From positions 1 to 7,355 of the forward strand of contig CADCVT010000087.1 in the NCBI GenBank assembly GCA_902806215.1: DNA of 7,355 nt, in the 5' to 3' direction. This DNA comes from an uncultured Solirubrobacteraceae bacterium. Its GTDB lineage: Bacteria; Actinomycetota; Thermoleophilia; Solirubrobacterales; Solirubrobacteraceae. Positions 5,406 through 7,355 of the stretch are shown here, one piece after another. The position numbers and the translations under genes are program-made. Numbering within the stretch: position 1 is the stretch's first letter; every line of letters begins with the position of its first letter. Under the pieces are notes generated by a model, which saw nothing but the letters and a program-made list of their open reading frames with translations, was not told the DNA's origin and searched no databases.

Positions 5406-6079
5406 GCCGCCTGGCGCGCATCCGCGCCCGGCTGCGCGAGACCTATGGCCTGCCGGTGAGCCCGCCCCACCGCGCGCCGGTCGACGAGCTCGTCCTCACC
5501 GTCCTCTCGCAGTCGACCAACGACCGCAACCGCGACGTCTCGTTCCTCGGCCTGCGCCGCCGTTGGCCCGGCGACGCCGAGGACTCCGCCCGCTTCGACA
5601 ACAGCGTGAACTGGGAGGCCGTCCGCGCGGCGCTGGTCGCCGAGGTCGAGGACGCGATCCGCCCCGGCGGGCTGTACCGCCAGAAGTCCGTGCGCATCAA
5701 GGAGATCCTCGAGGCGATCGGGGATCCGCTCTCGCTCGACCACCTCGAGCGGATGACCGTGCCCGACGCGCAGGCCGAGCTCGCCGCGCTGCCCGGCGTG
5801 GGCCGCAAGACCGCGGCGTGCGTGCTGCTGTTCAGCTTCGCCGTGCGCGACATCCCCGTCGACACGCACGTCTCGCGGGTCGGCGGCCGGCTCGAGATCC
5901 TCCCGCCGACGAAGAACTTCGTCGCGCTGCACGACGAGATGCTGCGGATCACCCCGCACGGCGCGGAGCTCGAGCTGCACGTGAACCTCCTCCGCCACGG
6001 CCGCCGGACCTGTCACGCGCAGCGCCCGTCCTGCACGAGATGCGAGCTGAGGCGCATGTGCCCGAGCCGCCGCGCATGA
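5402..6079 (+). CDS. nth: Endonuclease III (DNA glycosylase/AP lyase)
   Basis: This base-excision-repair enzyme removes oxidised pyrimidines and cleaves at the abasic site. It has 225 residues, close to the bacterial norm. The features are complete: VLTVLSQSTNDRNRD (31-45, the LSxQTxD-like helix), helix-hairpin-helix LPGVGRKTA (130-138) with catalytic Lys136, VDTHVSRVGGRL (153-164) with catalytic Asp154, and a C-terminal 4Fe-4S cluster with Cys204, Cys211, Cys214 and Cys220 in exact C-x6-C-x2-C-x5-C spacing. The GTG start (5402-5404) overlaps the kinase stop as GTGA, and its own TGA overlaps the ATG of the acetyltransferase as ATGA, so all three are probably translationally coupled. A MutY role is unlikely because the chain lacks the long C-terminal domain. 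The annotation is secure, though its substrate range is not read from sequence. Confidence 0.94.
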   Translation: MSRLARIRARLRETYGLPVSPPHRAPVDELVLTVLSQSTNDRNRDVSFLGLRRRWPGDAEDSARFDNSVNWEAVRAALVAEVEDAIRPGGLYRQKSVRIKEILEAIGDPLSLDHLERMTVPDAQAELAALPGVGRKTAACVLLFSFAVRDIPVDTHVSRVGGRLEILPPTKNFVALHDEMLRITPHGAELELHVNLLRHGRRTCHAQRPSCTRCELRRMCPSRRA

Positions 6080-6570
6080 CCCGCCTGCCGACGAAGGTCT
6101 GGTACCTCGAGCTCGACGAACTGCGACCGCCGGCACGCGAGCCGGAGGGCCTCGAGATCGTGCACGCGGCCGTGCCGTTCGGCCCGCTCAACCGGTTCTT
6201 CTACACGGAGGTGGGCCGCGACTTCGACTGGATCGACCGCGCGGGGTGGGATCGCGCGCGCTGGCAGCACTGGGCCGAGCGCGTGGAGACCTGGGTCGCG
6301 TACGCCGACGGCACGCCCGCGGGCTACGCCGAGATCCAGCCGCTCGACGAACGCGCCGAGATCGCGTTCTTCGGCCTGCTCGACCCGTTCCGCGGGCGTG
6401 GCATCGGCGGCGCGCTGCTGGCCGCGACGATCCGGCGCTGCCTCGAGCTGAGCAACCGCGTGACCGTCAACACGTGCGAGCTCGACGGCCCGCACGCCCT
6501 GCGCAACTACGAGGCGCGCGGGTTCCGGATCGTCGAGGAACGCACCGAGGAGCGCGGAAGGTCGCGCTGA
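6076..6570 (+). CDS. GNAT-family N-acetyltransferase
   Basis: This small 164-residue acetyl-CoA-dependent acetyltransferase carries GNAT motif A, IAFFGLLDPFRGRGIGGALL (96-115), with the pyrophosphate-binding R-G-R-G-I-G-G segment (106-112). Motif B follows around NTCELDGPHALRNYEARGF (132-150). The strand before motif A (WVAYADGTPAGYAEI, 73-87) is also typical. The acceptor (small molecule, peptide or protein) cannot be inferred. The N-terminal half has many aromatic residues (FFYTEVGRDFDWIDRAGW, 41-58). The ATG overlaps the nth stop by 4 bp (ATGA), so it is probably translated from the same mRNA. Its end lies 53 bp before dnaK, so that gap or this gene's 3' end must hold the dnaK promoter if dnaK is independently expressed. 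The tail is Arg/Glu-rich (155-164). Confidence 0.88.
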   Translation: MTRLPTKVWYLELDELRPPAREPEGLEIVHAAVPFGPLNRFFYTEVGRDFDWIDRAGWDRARWQHWAERVETWVAYADGTPAGYAEIQPLDERAEIAFFGLLDPFRGRGIGGALLAATIRRCLELSNRVTVNTCELDGPHALRNYEARGFRIVEERTEERGRSR

Positions 6571-6578
6571 CGATCTAC

Positions 6579-6584
6579 TACACT
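6579..6584 (+). promoter_or_regulatory. Candidate -10 element upstream of dnaK
   Basis: TACACT fits the TANNNT form of an actinobacterial -10 and would place the transcript start near 6591, about 33 nt before the dnaK ATG. Where a -35 is expected there is GGAAGG (6556-6561), not TTGACA. GGAA recalls stress sigma factors of the SigH/SigR type, but the matching GTT at -10 is missing. The surrounding 53 bp are clearly less GC-rich than the genes. The call is tentative. Confidence 0.35.
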
Positions 6585-6595
6585 GTGGCTCAGAT

Positions 6596-6607
6596 TTCTT
6601 CCAAGAA
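6596..6607 (+). promoter_or_regulatory. Short palindrome in the dnaK leader
   Basis: TTCTT and AAGAA surround CC, forming a 12-bp palindrome. It is flanked less symmetrically by GCTC (6588-6591) and GAGC (6609-6612). It sits between the candidate -10 and the ribosome binding site. It could be an operator or a small leader hairpin. It matches neither CIRCE nor the HspR-bound HAIR consensus. Function is unproven. Confidence 0.3.
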
Positions 6608-6615
6608 CGAGCTGT

Positions 6616-6620
6616 AGGAG
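6616..6620 (+). promoter_or_regulatory. Ribosome binding site of dnaK
   Basis: AGGAG is followed by AAC and then ATG, the same spacer as at ino1. This is a strong Shine-Dalgarno and fixes the dnaK start at 6624. Confidence 0.8.
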
Positions 6621-6623
6621 AAC

Positions 6624-7355
6624 ATGGGCAAGACGATCGGCATCGACCTGGGCACGACCAACTCGTGCATGGCTGTCCTCGAGGGCGGCGAGCCCACCGT
6701 CATCCCCAACGCTGAAGGTGGCCGTACGACCCCGTCGGTCGTCGCGTTCACCCAGGGCAACGAGCGCCTCGTCGGCACCGTCGCCAAGCGTCAGGCGGTG
6801 ACCAACCCCCAGAGGACGGTCTTCTCGATCAAGCGCTTCATGGGCCGCAAGGAGGCCGAGGTGCGCGAGGAGGAGTCGATGGTCCCGTACCAGGTGGTCT
6901 CGGGTCCCAACGGCGACGCGCGCGTCCAGATCGACGACAAGCAGTACTCGCCGCCGGAGATCTCGGCGATGATCCTCCAGAAGCTGAAGGCCGACGCCGA
7001 GGCCTACCTCGGCGACACCGTCGACAGCGCGGTCATCACCGTCCCGGCGTACTTCAACGACGACCAGCGCCAGGCGACCAAGGACGCCGGCAAGGTCGCC
7101 GGCCTCGACGTCAAGCGCATCATCAACGAGCCCACCGCGGCCTCGCTGGCGTACGGCCTCGACAAGGAGTCCGACCAGACCATCCTCGTCTTCGACCTCG
7201 GCGGCGGCACGTTCGACGTTTCCGTGCTCGAGATCGGCGACGGCGTGTTCGAGGTCAAGTCGACCTCGGGCGACAACCACCTCGGCGGCGACAACTTCGA
7301 CAAGGCGGTCGTGGACTGGCTCGTCGGCGAGTTCAAGTCCAGCCAGGGCATCGAC
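6624..7355 (+). CDS. dnaK: Chaperone DnaK (Hsp70), N-terminal part; 3' end beyond window
   Basis: This is the ATP-dependent cytoplasmic Hsp70 chaperone that refolds client proteins with DnaJ and GrpE. The 244 codons here cover most of the nucleotide-binding domain of a roughly 600-residue protein. Hallmarks are the phosphate-1 loop IGIDLGTTNSCMAVLEGG (5-22), PNAEGGRTTPSVVAF (28-42), AVITVPAYFNDDQRQATKDAG (from about 139), INEPTAASLAYGLD (from about 166), the phosphate-2 signature VFDLGGGTFDVSVLEI (from about 189), and SGDNHLGGDNFD near the right edge. All three Hsp70 signatures that fall in this region are intact. It has its own strong ribosome binding site and a leader of lower GC content. 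grpE, dnaJ and hspR often follow dnaK but are outside the window. Confidence 0.98.
   Translation, partial: MGKTIGIDLGTTNSCMAVLEGGEPTVIPNAEGGRTTPSVVAFTQGNERLVGTVAKRQAVTNPQRTVFSIKRFMGRKEAEVREEESMVPYQVVSGPNGDARVQIDDKQYSPPEISAMILQKLKADAEAYLGDTVDSAVITVPAYFNDDQRQATKDAGKVAGLDVKRIINEPTAASLAYGLDKESDQTILVFDLGGGTFDVSVLEIGDGVFEVKSTSGDNHLGGDNFDKAVVDWLVGEFKSSQGID

Noticed and set aside
5266..6075. Open plus-strand frame that could extend the acetyltransferase by 270 residues
   Set aside because: The extension is Arg/Ala/Pro-rich and runs through nth in another frame. The ATG at 6076 with an ATGA overlap is the natural start.
6507..7280. Long minus-strand open frame opposite dnaK
   Set aside because: It is an antisense shadow of conserved DnaK coding sequence with no domain-like content.

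Overview
The window is a very GC-rich, densely packed stretch of bacterial chromosome. Protein-level signals point to an actinobacterium, probably a deep-branching group such as Thermoleophilia. These signals are an actinobacterial-type inositol-3-phosphate synthase, a CDP-alcohol phosphatidyltransferase of the phosphatidylinositol-phosphate-synthase type, frequent GTG/TTG starts, and many 4-bp stop/start overlaps. The taxonomic placement is inference; no rRNA gene is present.

There are two divergent gene blocks separated by only 21 bp (4485-4505). The left block runs on the minus strand: an alpha/beta hydrolase with an Asp nucleophile (4484 to 3702), a large multi-spanning membrane protein resembling GT-C glycosyltransferases (3709 to 2102), a PAP2-superfamily membrane phosphatase/phosphotransferase (2083 to 1310), a CDP-alcohol phosphatidyltransferase (1313 to 723) and inositol-3-phosphate synthase ino1 (673 to beyond the left edge). 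The spacings (8-bp overlap, 18-bp gap, 4-bp overlap, 49-bp gap) suggest one operon. Read together, the last three genes could make phosphatidylinositol: Ino1 makes inositol-3-phosphate, the CDP-alcohol enzyme joins it to CDP-diacylglycerol, and the PAP2 protein could remove the phosphate or transfer the head group.

The right block runs on the plus strand: a PfkB-family sugar kinase (4506-5405), endonuclease III nth (5402-6079) and a GNAT acetyltransferase (6076-6570). They are coupled by 4-bp overlaps. After a 53-bp, less GC-rich leader comes dnaK, which runs off the right edge (from 6624).

The most unusual structure lies inside the membrane-protein gene at about 3106-3217. It is an in-frame array of a roughly 32-nt palindromic unit. 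In the sense direction it forms two very strong GC hairpins, each followed by a short T-run. It looks like a palindromic repeat that expanded within a coding region, and it could act as an intragenic terminator whenever translation falters. No RNA genes, insertion sequences, CRISPR arrays or phage genes were seen.
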